64,000 nucleotides of DNA from Woeseiaceae bacterium (GCA_021773055.1 JAJFKV010000064.1:1-64000), one strand, 5' to 3'. Positions 17,371 to 26,417 are shown, counted from the first letter of the stretch. The notes: a model not told the origin generated them from the sequence alone. Program-made: numbers and translations.

Positions 17371-19086
17371 ATGCAACAGGCAATATGGGTAGCAAGTATC
17401 GCAGTTCTAGTCACAGGAGCCGTAGCAGTGGCCGCGTCTGACCCCGGCTATGACCGGGTTGCGGGTCGCGCCCATGCGTCCCGTTCGGAGGTTATCGCCC
17501 CGCACGCGATGGCAGCGACGAGTCAGCCGCTGGCAACCCAGGTCGCGCTCGATATCCTGAAGGCCGGTGGCAGTGCCGTGGACGCAGCAATTGCAGCCAA
17601 CGCCACGTTGGGGCTGATGGAACCAACCGGTAATGGCATTGGCGGTGACCTGTTCGCGATTATCTGGGATGCTGAGAAGAAGGAACTCGTCGGGTTGAAC
17701 GCATCGGGGCGTGCGCCGAGAGCAATGACGCTCGAATACTTCCAGAAGAACGGCATCGACAAGATTCCACCGTTTGGTCCGTTGCCGGTGAGTGTCCCGG
17801 GCGCTGTCGATGGCTGGTTCCAGTTGCACGGTCGTTACGGACGCCTCGACATCAAGGCAGTCCTGGCGCCGGCGATCGCCTACGCCCGCGAGGGGTTTCC
17901 GGTCTCTGAAGTGATCGCCCATTACTTCAAGTCCAACAAGGCACGCATCAGCCACTACCCCGGATTCGCCGAAACCTACATGCCAAACGGTGATGTGCCG
18001 AAAAAAGGCGAGATGTTCAAGAACCCGCGCCTGGCCGATACGCTTGAGGCAATTGCATTGAAAGGCCGCGACGAGTTCTACAAAGGTGACATCGCGAAGC
18101 GTATCGATGCCTACATGGCCGAACAGGGTGGCCTGCTGAACTATGATGACCTGGCGGCGCACGAGTCGGAGTGGGTAACACCAGTGTCTACCAACTACCG
18201 TGGTTGGGATGTTTACGAATTGCCACCTAATGGACAGGGTATTGCTGCACTGCAAATTCTGAATGTGCTCGAGGGCTATGATCTGGCCGCGATGGGTTTC
18301 GGTAGCGCGGAGTACATTCACACCTTCGTCGAAGCAAAGAAACTGGCGTTTGAAGATCGAGCGAAATACTACGCGGATATGGATTTCGTGGATGTGCCAG
18401 TCGAGACACTCATTTCGAAAAATTACGCCGACAAACGTCGCAAATTCATAGATGAGAGCAGGGCATCAAATTCACTGCCGGCCGGTGACGCGAAGCTTGA
18501 TAACGGAGACACTATTTATCTCACGATTGCGGACGCAGACGGCAACATGGTGTCGTTGATTCAGAGCAATTACCGGGGCATGGGTTCAGGTATGACGCCG
18601 GGCGACCTTGGTTTCATTTTGCAGGATCGGGCGGAGTTATTTGCACTCGACGCCAATCACGCAAATGTAGTTGAAGGCGGTAAGCGCCCGTTTCATACCA
18701 TTATTCCCGCGTTCGTCATGAAGGATGGCGAACCACTGATCAGTTTCGGGTTGATGGGCGGCGCCATGCAGCCGCAGGGACACGCACAGATCGTTGTTAA
18801 CATGATCGACTTTGGCATGAATCTTCAGGAAGCGGGCGATGCGGCTCGCATCAATCACACGGGCTCATCGCAACCGACGGGTTCCACAATGACAGACGGT
18901 GGCGTTGTGCATCTTGAAACCACCTTCAGTACAGAAACCCGCGAGGCTCTCGAAGCAATGGGGCATACGCTGGGCGATAGTAATGGCAGCTTTGGTGGTT
19001 ATCAGGCAATCATGTGGGATAAGGAGCAAGGCGTGTACTATGGCGCCTCGGAAGTCAGGAAAGACGGGCAGGCAGCAGGTTATTAG
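17371..19086 (+). CDS. ggt: Gamma-glutamyltransferase, exported
   Basis: The 571-residue precursor has a signal peptide (about residues 1-22, hydrophobic core AIWVASIAVLVTGAVAVAA). Ggt enzymes cut themselves at a threonine to form two subunits; here the best candidate is Thr381 in NGDTIYLTIADADGN, which aligns with the catalytic Thr391 of E. coli. GNGIGGDLF and the oxyanion region GSGMTPGD are also present. It transfers or hydrolyses gamma-glutamyl groups of glutathione in the periplasm. The lid loop region looks short, as in some cephalosporin acylase-like members, so substrate range is uncertain. Confidence 0.93.
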   Translation: MQQAIWVASIAVLVTGAVAVAASDPGYDRVAGRAHASRSEVIAPHAMAATSQPLATQVALDILKAGGSAVDAAIAANATLGLMEPTGNGIGGDLFAIIWDAEKKELVGLNASGRAPRAMTLEYFQKNGIDKIPPFGPLPVSVPGAVDGWFQLHGRYGRLDIKAVLAPAIAYAREGFPVSEVIAHYFKSNKARISHYPGFAETYMPNGDVPKKGEMFKNPRLADTLEAIALKGRDEFYKGDIAKRIDAYMAEQGGLLNYDDLAAHESEWVTPVSTNYRGWDVYELPPNGQGIAALQILNVLEGYDLAAMGFGSAEYIHTFVEAKKLAFEDRAKYYADMDFVDVPVETLISKNYADKRRKFIDESRASNSLPAGDAKLDNGDTIYLTIADADGNMVSLIQSNYRGMGSGMTPGDLGFILQDRAELFALDANHANVVEGGKRPFHTIIPAFVMKDGEPLISFGLMGGAMQPQGHAQIVVNMIDFGMNLQEAGDAARINHTGSSQPTGSTMTDGGVVHLETTFSTETREALEAMGHTLGDSNGSFGGYQAIMWDKEQGVYYGASEVRKDGQAAGY

Positions 19087-19106
19087 TGCCTTGAAGGACC
19101 ACTAGA

Positions 19107-20117
19107 ATGACGCAAGAAATTTATCTCACGGGCATTACCACGACGGGCACGCCACACATTGGAAACTATGTGGGTGCGATTCGCCCGAGTATCGCTGCGA
19201 GCAAGGACCCGGACAAGAAGAACTACTACTTCCTGGCCGACTTTCACGCGCTGGCTAAAAACGAAGATCCTGACAAGATAAGCCAATCAACGCTGGAGAT
19301 CGCGGCGGCATGGCTGGCGCTTGGCATGGACACACAAAACTCTGTGTTCTATCGGCAGTCGGATATTCCGGAAATCCCTGAGCTGACCTGGATTCTCACC
19401 AGCATGACGGCGAAGGGACTGATGAATCGTGCGCATTCTTACAAAGCTACGGTGCAGGCTAACGTTGAAGGAGACAATAAGGATCCGGACAAGGGCATAA
19501 CAATGGCCTTGTATAGCTACCCGATCCTGATGGCGGCGGATATCCTGATGTTCAAAGCGACCAAAGTTCCAGTTGGCAGAGACCAGAAGCAGCACGTTGA
19601 GATGGCGCGGGATATCGCGCAGCGATTCAATCATCACTACGGTGATGTTCTGGTGCTTCCGGATCCGGCTATCGATGACCACACGGCGGTACTCGCAGGA
19701 CTCGATGGTCGAAAGATGTCCAAGAGCTACAACAACACGATTCCGTTGTTTGCGCCGGAGAAGCAATTTCGCAAGCTCATCATGAAGATCAAGACCAACA
19801 GTCTTGAACCTGGCGAGCCGAAAGATATCGAGGGCAGCACGCTGTATGATATCTACAAGGCATTCGCGACGCCCGAAGAAACCGCAGCCGTCGAAAAGCA
19901 GTATGCCGAGGGTATTGCCTGGGGTGCGATGAAGCAGCAGTTGTTCGAATACATCAATGATCACATTGGGCCTGCGCGAGACGAATACGGTCGATTGATG
20001 GCCGATCCATCAATTGTGGAAGCGGAACTTCAAAAGGGTGCAATCAGGGCGCGAGAAGTTGCCGTGCCGTATCTGCAGCAGATTCGGCACGCGATCGGAA
20101 TCCGCAAGCTTGGTTGA
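19107..20117 (+). CDS. trpS: Tryptophanyl-tRNA synthetase
   Basis: The 336-residue class I synthetase has the HIGN motif at residues 17-20 (TTTGTPHIGNYVGA) and KMSKS in DGRKMSKSYNN. It charges tRNA-Trp. The gene starts 20 bases after ggt stops. The N-terminal half resembles the single-domain bacterial type with the GxDQxxH-like segment PVGRDQKQHVE. The following hydrolase gene begins 10 bases downstream. Confidence 0.97.
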   Translation: MTQEIYLTGITTTGTPHIGNYVGAIRPSIAASKDPDKKNYYFLADFHALAKNEDPDKISQSTLEIAAAWLALGMDTQNSVFYRQSDIPEIPELTWILTSMTAKGLMNRAHSYKATVQANVEGDNKDPDKGITMALYSYPILMAADILMFKATKVPVGRDQKQHVEMARDIAQRFNHHYGDVLVLPDPAIDDHTAVLAGLDGRKMSKSYNNTIPLFAPEKQFRKLIMKIKTNSLEPGEPKDIEGSTLYDIYKAFATPEETAAVEKQYAEGIAWGAMKQQLFEYINDHIGPARDEYGRLMADPSIVEAELQKGAIRAREVAVPYLQQIRHAIGIRKLG

Positions 20118-20127
20118 GTTTCTATCA

Positions 20128-20748
20128 GTGACTAACAAAGCACTCATCGTCATATGCTCTTTGCTCTTCAGCGACCTTGCTATCGCTGAAACAGTTTTCT
20201 ATTTGCACGGCCGAATTATTGAAGTCGAAGGCGTGCAACCTGTTCACGAGCGATTCGGATTGTACGACTATCTCGGTACGCTCGAGGCACTGCGAGCGAA
20301 TGGCGCGACTGTCATTGCGGAAGTGCGACCTGCCGACACAAATGTCGTGGAGTACGCAGGGAGGGTCGTCGAGCAAATCGAAGATCTCATCGCATCTGGC
20401 GAAGCGGCTGGCAATGTCACCGTCGTTGGTTTTTCGAAGGGTGGTGCGATAGCCATCTACGTATCCAGTCTGCTCAAGAACCCAGAGGTAAATTTCGTTT
20501 TTCTGGCGTCGTGCAGTGAGTGGATATCATCAGCTCCAGGGTTGTCCGTAAACGGGAACATTCTCTCCATCTTCGAAAAATCAGATACGCTGGCAGGCTC
20601 TTGCAAGCAGTTGGTGCAGCGGAATAGCGAGATCAGCTCTTTTCATGAGATCAAGCTTTCTACGGGTAGGGGCCATGGCGCATTCTATTTGCCGCGGAAG
20701 GCCTGGGTCGAACCTCTCTTGAGCTGGGTAAAGGGTGATCAGGAATGA
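20128..20748 (+). CDS. Exported alpha/beta-hydrolase-like protein
   Basis: GTG 20128, just after trpS, gives 206 residues beginning with a signal peptide (NKALIVICSLLFSDLAIAE). The track start at 20014 runs inside trpS and is rejected. Mature sequence starts with a beta-strand and FYLHGRIIE, and the nucleophile elbow is GFSKGG (about residue 100). A late His in GRGHGAFYL could complete the triad. I infer a periplasmic hydrolase; the substrate is unknown. Its stop overlaps the next ATG by 4 bp. Confidence 0.72.
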   Translation: MTNKALIVICSLLFSDLAIAETVFYLHGRIIEVEGVQPVHERFGLYDYLGTLEALRANGATVIAEVRPADTNVVEYAGRVVEQIEDLIASGEAAGNVTVVGFSKGGAIAIYVSSLLKNPEVNFVFLASCSEWISSAPGLSVNGNILSIFEKSDTLAGSCKQLVQRNSEISSFHEIKLSTGRGHGAFYLPRKAWVEPLLSWVKGDQE

Positions 20749-21113
20749 TTGAAGGCTCCTGTCATTGCGGTGCGGTCAGCTTTACGTATCCAAAGCAGCC
20801 GGAATGGCTAACATCTTGTAATTGTTCGGTTTGTCGTCGCTACAGTGCACTTTGGGCGTACGCACAAGTGAGTGAAATTTCGTTGCGAGCGGCGCAGGAT
20901 GCAACGATTGCCTATATTCACGGTGACAAGACACTGGCGATGCATTCCTGCAATAAATGTGGATGCACCACACACTGGATCGGACTCGATTCCGATGAGT
21001 CAGCCAAAATGGCGGTTAACTTTCGGATGTGCAGTTCCGACTTAATCACGAATATCAGAATCAGGAATTTCGACGGAGCGGATACCTGGGAATTTCTGGA
21101 TCAGGAGCAATGA
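20745..21113 (+). CDS. GFA/CENP-V family zinc protein
   Basis: The 122-residue protein has the family cysteine pattern: CHCG (residues 6-9), CNCSVC (25-30) and CNKCG near 70. These bind zinc in glutathione-dependent formaldehyde-activating enzyme (Gfa) relatives, most of which have no known substrate. It starts within the stop of the exported hydrolase and ends at the start of the acetyltransferase, so it is co-transcribed with both. Confidence 0.85.
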   Translation: MIEGSCHCGAVSFTYPKQPEWLTSCNCSVCRRYSALWAYAQVSEISLRAAQDATIAYIHGDKTLAMHSCNKCGCTTHWIGLDSDESAKMAVNFRMCSSDLITNIRIRNFDGADTWEFLDQEQ

Positions 21114-21655
21114 TGCACGAAAACCGAAAGTCTGACGTAAACTGGCTTATAGAAACCGAAAGGCTGCGTCTGCGGCCCGTGACTGTTAGGGATACGGAAT
21201 TGATGCTGGCAGTCTGGAACGATCCCGCGTTTATACGCAACGTATCGGACCGTGGTATACGTACCGTCGAGCAGGCCCGGGAGGCAATAGAATCCGGTGC
21301 TCAAAAGCTGTTCGAGGATTATGGCTACGGGCCGTACTGCATGTCATTGAAGTCCGACGAGACCATGATCGGTATTTGCGGATTATTTAAACGCGAGAAC
21401 CTTGATGATCCAGATATCGGTTTCGGCGTGTTGCCAGACTACTGTGGCAAGGGCTATGCGGTTGAGGCTGCGAAAGCGGTCGTTGAGTACGCGCGAAATG
21501 ACCTCGGAATAGGTGTTCTCACGGCGATCGTTTCTCCGACAAACGCGCCTTCGATTGGTCTTATCCAAAAACTTGGCCTGACATTCGACCAAATGATTAC
21601 AATGCCGGGCGAAGAAAAAGCCATCTGCCTCTATAGTATGGCGCTGACGGATTAG
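21113..21655 (+). CDS. GNAT N-acetyltransferase, RimJ/RimL-like
   Basis: ATG 21113 has AGGAG five bases upstream and gives 180 residues; the track start at 21029 lies inside the GFA gene. ETERLRLRPVTVRDTELM at the N-terminus and the acetyl-CoA loop region DYCGKGYAVEAAKAVVEYA are typical of the Acetyltransf_3 branch, which acetylates protein N-termini or small amines. The target is unknown. Confidence 0.88.
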   Translation: MHENRKSDVNWLIETERLRLRPVTVRDTELMLAVWNDPAFIRNVSDRGIRTVEQAREAIESGAQKLFEDYGYGPYCMSLKSDETMIGICGLFKRENLDDPDIGFGVLPDYCGKGYAVEAAKAVVEYARNDLGIGVLTAIVSPTNAPSIGLIQKLGLTFDQMITMPGEEKAICLYSMALTD

Positions 21656-21666
21656 AGAAAAATACG

Positions 21667-22155
21667 ATGGAATATTTTAAGAGCGACGGTGCACGTACCG
21701 GACTTTTCTTTGGTGCGACTTCAGGTGTTATCACGACGCTTGGACTGATAACAGGACTGAATGCCGGAACGCAGTCGATCACTGCTGTACTGGGTGGCAT
21801 TCTCGTCATCGCCGTTGCGGATTCCATGTCTGATGCGCTTGGTATCCATCTGGCCGAAGAGGCAGATCCCCAAACCGATCACGAACATGTCTGGCAGGCT
21901 ACTATTACGACTTTCCTGACGAAGTTCGTTTTTGCTTTGAGCTTCGCGATACCGTTATTGCTGCTGCCGCTCGGGCCCGCTGTACTGGCCTCGATCGCCT
22001 GGGGCATGTCGGTCATAGTCGTGTTGAGCTACTTTCTGGCGAGGTCGCAAAACGAGTCGCCTTGGTTAATCATCCTTGAACATCTCGGAATAGCAGTTCT
22101 CGTTGTCGTTCTGTCGCACTTTATCGGCGTCTGGGTCGCCAATACATTCGGTTGA
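21667..22155 (+). CDS. VIT1/CCC1-family membrane protein
   Basis: The 162-residue protein has about five hydrophobic helices and the VIT-type N-terminus GATSGVITTLGLITGL, followed by a segment with acidic residues (ADSMSDALGIHLAEEAD). Yeast CCC1 and plant VIT1 move Fe2+ or Mn2+; this copy is shorter than typical (about 230 aa) and lacks the ferritin-like domain. A metal transport role is an inference. Confidence 0.75.
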   Translation: MEYFKSDGARTGLFFGATSGVITTLGLITGLNAGTQSITAVLGGILVIAVADSMSDALGIHLAEEADPQTDHEHVWQATITTFLTKFVFALSFAIPLLLLPLGPAVLASIAWGMSVIVVLSYFLARSQNESPWLIILEHLGIAVLVVVLSHFIGVWVANTFG

Positions 22156-22207
22156 GCTATACTCGCTGAACGTGAAATGTCGTTGGCCAAAACGAAACAA
22201 GCGGCGA

Positions 22208-22269
22208 GTTTGGTACGGTGTTCGTGACTTCTGAGCGACCGTTGTTACGGTTGAAGGGGTCGTAGTCAC
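22208..22269 (+). promoter_or_regulatory. Structured element upstream of the VOC gene
   Basis: Nested arms GTGACT/AGTCAC (22224-22229, 22264-22269) and CGACC/GGTCG (22236-22240, 22258-22262) compete with ACCGT/ACGGT (22238-22242, 22247-22251). The 20 bases at 22208-22227 match 17 of 20 bases at 694-713 in the rpsJ-rplC gap, so part of this may be a dispersed repeat. Confidence 0.4.
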
Positions 22270-22291
22270 CGAAGGCAAGCGAGGAAAGATA

Positions 22292-22639
22292 ATGAGAGCG
22301 GAGAATCGTATCGATTACGTCGAAATTCCGGTTACGGATCTCGGCAAAGCCAGAGAATTTTTTACCGCCCTGTTCGGTTGGTCGTTCCAGGAATGGGGCG
22401 ACGACTACATGAGTTTTAACGACGGCAGGATCGAGGGCGGCTTTCGTCACGCGCACGAACCCGCGCCTCCGACCGGAGTGCTGATTGTCTTTTTTAGCAC
22501 GGATCTCGAACGCGATTTTGCCCGAGTGCAGGAACTCGGAGCGACGATATCCGAACCCGTTTTTTCGTTCCCTGGTGGCCGACGGTTTCACTTCGTTGAT
22601 CCAACAGGTACCGAATTCGCAATCTGGTCAGCCGTTTAG
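22292..22639 (+). CDS. VOC-family protein (glyoxalase/bleomycin-resistance fold)
   Basis: The 115-residue product starts with NRIDYVEIPVTDLGKAREFF, the usual beta-alpha-beta start of a vicinal oxygen chelate unit, and ends PTGTEFAIW with a candidate metal Glu. GAGGAA lies six bases upstream. It is a single two-module unit that would form a dimer. Substrate cannot be predicted. Confidence 0.85.
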   Translation: MRAENRIDYVEIPVTDLGKAREFFTALFGWSFQEWGDDYMSFNDGRIEGGFRHAHEPAPPTGVLIVFFSTDLERDFARVQELGATISEPVFSFPGGRRFHFVDPTGTEFAIWSAV

Positions 22640-22663
22640 TAGCTGACACATGGAGAACAGGTA

Positions 22664-23287
22664 ATGGCGGAACTGATTGACCACCCCTGCGTACAACATA
22701 AACTCGCGATCATTCGCGACGTTGATACCGGGCACAAACGTTTTCGTGAACTGGCAACTGAGATCACAAAGTTCATATGCTACGAAGCGCTCAAAAACAT
22801 CGAAACCAAAGCCGTCACGGTACAAACACCGGTCGCCGAGGCTACCTGCCGCAAGCTGGATACCGATCTCGTCGTTGTGCCCATACTTCGTGCCGGTGTC
22901 GGCATGCTGGAGGGCATACTGGAGCTGGTACCGACCGCTCGGGTTGGCTTCGTTGGTCTGTACAGAGACGAAGAAACGAAACAGCCAGTGACCTACTACG
23001 AACGGTTTCCGTCCCAGATCAGGGGAGGGACATGCATCATCATCGACCCGATGATCGCAACCGGTGGCTCAACGGCGGCAGCTATCGATAAGCTCAAGGA
23101 AAGCGGCGCTGGAAGAATCGTCGTTGTTTGCATCGTTACATGCCCGGAGGGCATCGCGCTGGTTGAGTCTGAGCATCCGGATGTCCCGATCTATGCGGCG
23201 GCGATTGATGAAAAACTCAATGAAAATAAGTATATCGTGCCGGGCTTGGGTGATGCCGGAGACCGATTGTTCGGAACGTCGCATTAG
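22664..23287 (+). CDS. upp: Uracil phosphoribosyltransferase
   Basis: The 207-residue protein (E. coli 208 aa) has the PRPP loop MIATGGSTAAAI and the uracil-binding C-terminal region YIVPGLGDAGDRLFGT. It converts uracil and PRPP to UMP in pyrimidine salvage. It is usually beside uraA or purA-type genes; here it sits among accessory genes, with no uracil permease adjacent. Confidence 0.97.
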   Translation: MAELIDHPCVQHKLAIIRDVDTGHKRFRELATEITKFICYEALKNIETKAVTVQTPVAEATCRKLDTDLVVVPILRAGVGMLEGILELVPTARVGFVGLYRDEETKQPVTYYERFPSQIRGGTCIIIDPMIATGGSTAAAIDKLKESGAGRIVVVCIVTCPEGIALVESEHPDVPIYAAAIDEKLNENKYIVPGLGDAGDRLFGTSH

Positions 23288-23298
23288 CAGAACCGGAT

Positions 23299-23721
23299 AT
23301 GACGGAAAACAAGACCAAACCCACAAGGCAGAGCGTCACGGCGTTCGTCAACGGCGTCGAAGACAAACAGAAACGCGCCGATATCAAGAAAGTGGCGGCC
23401 ATGATGCGAAGTGCGACTGGCGCAAGAGCCACGATGTGCGGCGCCAGTATTGTTGGCTATGGCCAGTATCACTATAAGTACGCCAGCGGCAGGGAAGGTG
23501 ATTGCTTTTTGACGGGGTTTTCGCCACGAAAACAGGCATTGACGATATACATCATGTCCGGATTCTCGAAATTCAACCCACTGATGCAGAAGCTGGGAAA
23601 ATACAAGACCGGGAAGTCATGTCTCTATATCAAGCGTTTGTCAGATGTCGATGAAAAGGTGCTGGAACGGCTGATTGTTGGAGCCGTAGAATACATGCGA
23701 AAGAATTACGAGACAAAGTGA
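23299..23721 (+). CDS. DUF1801 (YdhG-like) protein
   Basis: The 140-residue protein has the DUF1801 features: an N-terminal helix pair (MMRSATGARATMCGASIVGYG), then GFSPRKQALTIYIMSGF and a C-terminal LYIKRLSDVDEKVL segment. This fold binds unknown ligands and no enzyme activity is established for the family. It begins 11 bases after upp. Confidence 0.8.
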   Translation: MTENKTKPTRQSVTAFVNGVEDKQKRADIKKVAAMMRSATGARATMCGASIVGYGQYHYKYASGREGDCFLTGFSPRKQALTIYIMSGFSKFNPLMQKLGKYKTGKSCLYIKRLSDVDEKVLERLIVGAVEYMRKNYETK

Positions 23722-23728
23722 GGCAGAC

Positions 23729-24211
23729 ATGAGTGAAGACATCATCAAATCTCGGGTCGAGGACGGCAAGCTCATCGTCGAAACCGCTGCAGGCACTGAA
23801 GAGTATGGCTCACAATTTTTGGTAGCCGCATTGCTTGTGTATATAGCCCGGACTGGTGGCGAAATCGCGCCGGCAGAGTCTGCTCGGATGATTGACCTGA
23901 TCGAAGAGCATTTTCAGTTGCAGGGGGCGGAATCTCTGGAACTGATTACGAGCGCCATGAACGAGACAGTAGACAAGCCTGAACTCGGATTATTGCTGAC
24001 CAATCTCGCACCGTCGCTCGCGGAAGCGGAGAAAGAAGATATTGCTGTCATGGCGTTAAAGGTTGTGGCGGCAGACGGACGTCGGGAATTCGCCGAAATG
24101 GAGCAGTTTAATCGTGCGATGGAGGCCGCTGGCGTTTCGCCGGAAACCGTCCACCGGGCATTCGACAGGTATTTTTCCGAAACGATGCCAGGCACGTTGG
24201 GCGAGAAGTAA
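23729..24211 (+). CDS. TerB-like protein
   Basis: The 160-residue all-helical protein has two acidic repeats, ALLVYIARTGGEIAPAE and MALKVVAADGRREFAEME, the EF-hand-like TerB pattern (DG..H/E). TerB domains bind metals and are linked to tellurite and stress responses; the fuller terZABCDE cluster is absent here, so a tellurite role is not supported. Its stop overlaps the next ATG. Confidence 0.75.
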   Translation: MSEDIIKSRVEDGKLIVETAAGTEEYGSQFLVAALLVYIARTGGEIAPAESARMIDLIEEHFQLQGAESLELITSAMNETVDKPELGLLLTNLAPSLAEAEKEDIAVMALKVVAADGRREFAEMEQFNRAMEAAGVSPETVHRAFDRYFSETMPGTLGEK

Positions 24212-24561
24212 TGAAGGTGTTGGGTATTCGATTTTGCGCGGTCGCAGAAGAAGCGATTCCGATGTCCGAGTTTTTCACCGAGGGCCTCGGTCTGGCCGAG
24301 CGCGACCTTGGCGAAGGTGAGGGGTTTCAGGGATGTATTATTCCGGCCGGTGATTCGAGTTGGGTCGAGATTTGGCAAAAGGGTGAGAACATGCCGGCGG
24401 GACTTATGTTGCAGATTGTTGTGGATGATGCAGATGCCGTCGCTGCCAACGCGAAAGATAACGGTGTTGAAGTGCAGGGGCCAATGGAAGCGCACGGCGA
24501 AAAGATCTATTTTGCTGTAGCTCCGGGTGGTCTGCGCGTCAGCTTTCAACAAGTACTCTAG
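24211..24561 (+). CDS. VOC-family protein
   Basis: The 116-residue product (KVLGIRFCAVAEEAIPMSEFFTEGLGL at the start) is a second glyoxalase-fold protein, not closely similar to the one at 22292. The final segment IYFAVAPGGLRVSFQQ lacks the usual DPxGN/E ending. It is translationally coupled to the TerB-like gene and directly abuts nhaA. Confidence 0.78.
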   Translation: MKVLGIRFCAVAEEAIPMSEFFTEGLGLAERDLGEGEGFQGCIIPAGDSSWVEIWQKGENMPAGLMLQIVVDDADAVAANAKDNGVEVQGPMEAHGEKIYFAVAPGGLRVSFQQVL

Positions 24562-25740
24562 ATGCAGGCAACAATTCGAAATTTTCTGCGGATGGAGTCC
24601 GCCGGCGGAATAGTCCTCATGGGTGCCGCAGTACTGGCGATGATAGCTGCGAATTCCCCGGCTGCTCATCTGTACGCCTATTTCCTCGAGACTCCTGTCG
24701 AGGTACGGGTCGGTGCGCTACAAATCGCCAAGCCTTTGTTTTTGTGGGTAAATGATGGCCTTATGGCGATATTCTTTTTCCTGGTTGGGCTGGAACTCAA
24801 GCGGGAATTCCTGGAAGGAGAGTTGTCGCGCCCCGCAAACGTATTGCTCCCCGCAGTCGGTGCGGTTGGCGGAATGGCCGCGCCCGTGGCGGTTTTTGTC
24901 TGGTTCAACAGCGGTAACCCGCAGGCGATGCAGGGCTGGGCTATACCGGCCGCAACTGATATCGCTTTTGCGCTGGGTATCCTTATGTTACTCGGCAGCC
25001 GGGTACCCGTCGCGCTCAAGATATTCCTGGTATCGCTGGCAATTTTTGATGATCTTGGCGCTATCATCATTATCGCCATTTTTTATTCGACGGATCTATC
25101 AACCGCGGCATTAATCATTAGCGCGATATGTCTAGCAATTCTCGGCGTGTTGAGCTGGCGTGGTGTCAGCACCATTTCGCCTTACATTTTGGTCGGCACC
25201 ATCATGTGGATAGCGGTGCTGAAATCCGGCGTACACGCAACGCTTGCGGGGGTTGCGCTTGCAGCTTTTATTCCGATGCGAGATTTAAACGACAAAGCGC
25301 ATTCGCCGTTACGCGAACTGGAGCACGACTTGCACTCGGTCGTCGCATTCGCCGTGTTGCCATTATTCGCTTTCGTAAATGCTGGTATCAGTCTGGAGGG
25401 CGTCAGTTTTTCAGATCTGTTGCACACGGTACCGCTGGGCATTGCCGCCGGTTTATTTGCTGGCAAGCAGATAGGGATTTTTCTGTTGTGTTTTCTGGCG
25501 ATCAAAACGGGCGTTGCCCGGTTGCCTGAAGGCGCCAACTGGGGATCGCTGTACGGCATTTCGGTGTTGTGCGGAGTCGGCTTTACTATGAGTCTGTTCG
25601 TTGGCTCGCTTGCGTTCGAAAATGTGGCCTTTGATCCGGCAGATATATTCGATGAGCGGCTCGGGATTATTCTCGGCTCCTTATTATCTGGCGTAGTCGG
25701 CTATATCGTCTTGCATGTGACCCTGCCGAAGTCCGCATAA
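24562..25740 (+). CDS. nhaA: Na+/H+ antiporter NhaA
   Basis: The 392-residue membrane protein (E. coli 388 aa) has twelve hydrophobic segments. The Asp pair that carries the ions is in [11 protein letters not shown] (TM5), with [11 protein letters not shown] in TM4. It expels Na+ in exchange for H+ at alkaline pH, which suits a marine or saline habitat. The start codon directly follows the VOC stop, and the stop overlaps the next GNAT start. Confidence 0.97.
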   Translation: MQATIRNFLRMESAGGIVLMGAAVLAMIAANSPAAHLYAYFLETPVEVRVGALQIAKPLFLWVNDGLMAIFFFLVGLELKREFLEGELSRPANVLLPAVGAVGGMAAPVAVFVWFNSGNPQAMQGWAIPAATDIAFALGILMLLGSRVPVALKIFLVSLAIFDDLGAIIIIAIFYSTDLSTAALIISAICLAILGVLSWRGVSTISPYILVGTIMWIAVLKSGVHATLAGVALAAFIPMRDLNDKAHSPLRELEHDLHSVVAFAVLPLFAFVNAGISLEGVSFSDLLHTVPLGIAAGLFAGKQIGIFLLCFLAIKTGVARLPEGANWGSLYGISVLCGVGFTMSLFVGSLAFENVAFDPADIFDERLGIILGSLLSGVVGYIVLHVTLPKSA

Positions 25741-26210
25741 TGCCGTGGTCGCTGGATACTGCTTGTGAAGCTGATATCGACGAGCTCATGACGTGGTTTC
25801 CAGACGCCCATTCGGTTGATATCTGGGGTGGGCCGAATTTTCGTTTTCCTTTTACCCGCGAGACATTCTTCTCAGATTGCCGATGGCGGGATTTTTCGTC
25901 GTTCTGTTTGAGAAATTCGGATAGCGAGCTCGCCGCGTTCGGTCAGTTGGGTGAACGCTACGGGCGCTCACACCTGGCACGCCTCATCGCGAATCCTCGT
26001 ATGCGCGGTCAGGGCATTGGCAAGAAATTGGTGGAAATGACTATCGCCGCAGCGCGCACCGAACAGGATCACGCTGAAATTGCATTGTTCGTTTACAAGG
26101 ATAATGAGCCCGCCTATCAGTGTTATCTGGCCGTGGGGTTCGAGGAGCACGACTATCCGGACGGCGCGCCGATGCAGGAAAAGTGCTTTTACCTGGTACG
26201 GTCTCTTTAA
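25740..26210 (+). CDS. GNAT N-acetyltransferase
   Basis: The 156-residue protein has the acetyl-CoA motif region MRGQGIGKKLVEMTIAAAR and a late YLAVGFEEHDYP segment typical of Acetyltransf_1. Its ATG shares the last A of the nhaA stop. It ends the plus-strand run that started at trpS. The substrate is unknown. Confidence 0.88.
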   Translation: MPWSLDTACEADIDELMTWFPDAHSVDIWGGPNFRFPFTRETFFSDCRWRDFSSFCLRNSDSELAAFGQLGERYGRSHLARLIANPRMRGQGIGKKLVEMTIAAARTEQDHAEIALFVYKDNEPAYQCYLAVGFEEHDYPDGAPMQEKCFYLVRSL

Positions 26211-26314
26211 GGCTACGAACGGCGGCTTTCTCCGAGAGCGGCCATTCAGTGACCAAAGACGGAGCGAGTGACTGTCGCGTTCCGGCCAGAAGCCGAGTCT
26301 ACTTCCGGGCCAAT
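26211..26314. other. Gap with degenerate imperfect palindromes
   Basis: GGCGGCT and GAGCGGCC pair imperfectly around a short loop (near 26221-26243), and CGGC-CAGAA-GCCG forms another hairpin near 26283. These look like old repeat remnants. I see no gene or promoter here. Confidence 0.35.
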
Positions 26315-26349
26315 AAAAAAAGGGCCAGGCCTAGAGGCCCCGCCCTTTT
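26315..26349 (-). terminator. Terminator downstream of the cold-shock gene (possibly bidirectional)
   Basis: AAAAGGGC (26318-26325) pairs with GCCCTTTT (26342-26349), and inside GGCC-TAGA-GGCC adds a second stem. On the minus strand the hairpin ends in a run of T (seven A on the plus strand, 26315-26321), fitting termination of the csp transcript. The T4 on the plus strand gives weaker termination for the GNAT gene. Confidence 0.8.
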
Positions 26350-26379
26350 ATGCCTCAACTCCCACGGAGTGTGAGGCTG

Positions 26380-26403
26380 GCCAGCAATTACTGCATTGCT
26401 GGC
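26380..26403 (-). other. 3' hairpin after the cold-shock gene
   Basis: GCCAGCAAT (26380-26388) pairs perfectly with ATTGCTGGC (26395-26403) around TACTGC. It lies 15 bases after the csp stop without a T-run, so it may protect the mRNA 3' end rather than terminate. Confidence 0.5.
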
Positions 26404-26417
26404 GCAAATTGCGCTAA

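Noticed and set aside
20014-20127. Extended start of the exported hydrolase inside trpS
   Set aside because: The extra 38 residues would lie in trpS in another frame and hide the signal peptide. GTG 20128 gives a normal signal sequence.
23064-23477. ORF 23064-23477 overlapping upp
   Set aside because: Shadow of upp and the DUF1801 gene in another frame; no start signal or family.
24211-24561. The two VOC proteins as a recent duplication
   Set aside because: They share the fold but little sequence beyond family positions, so duplication within this cluster is not supported.
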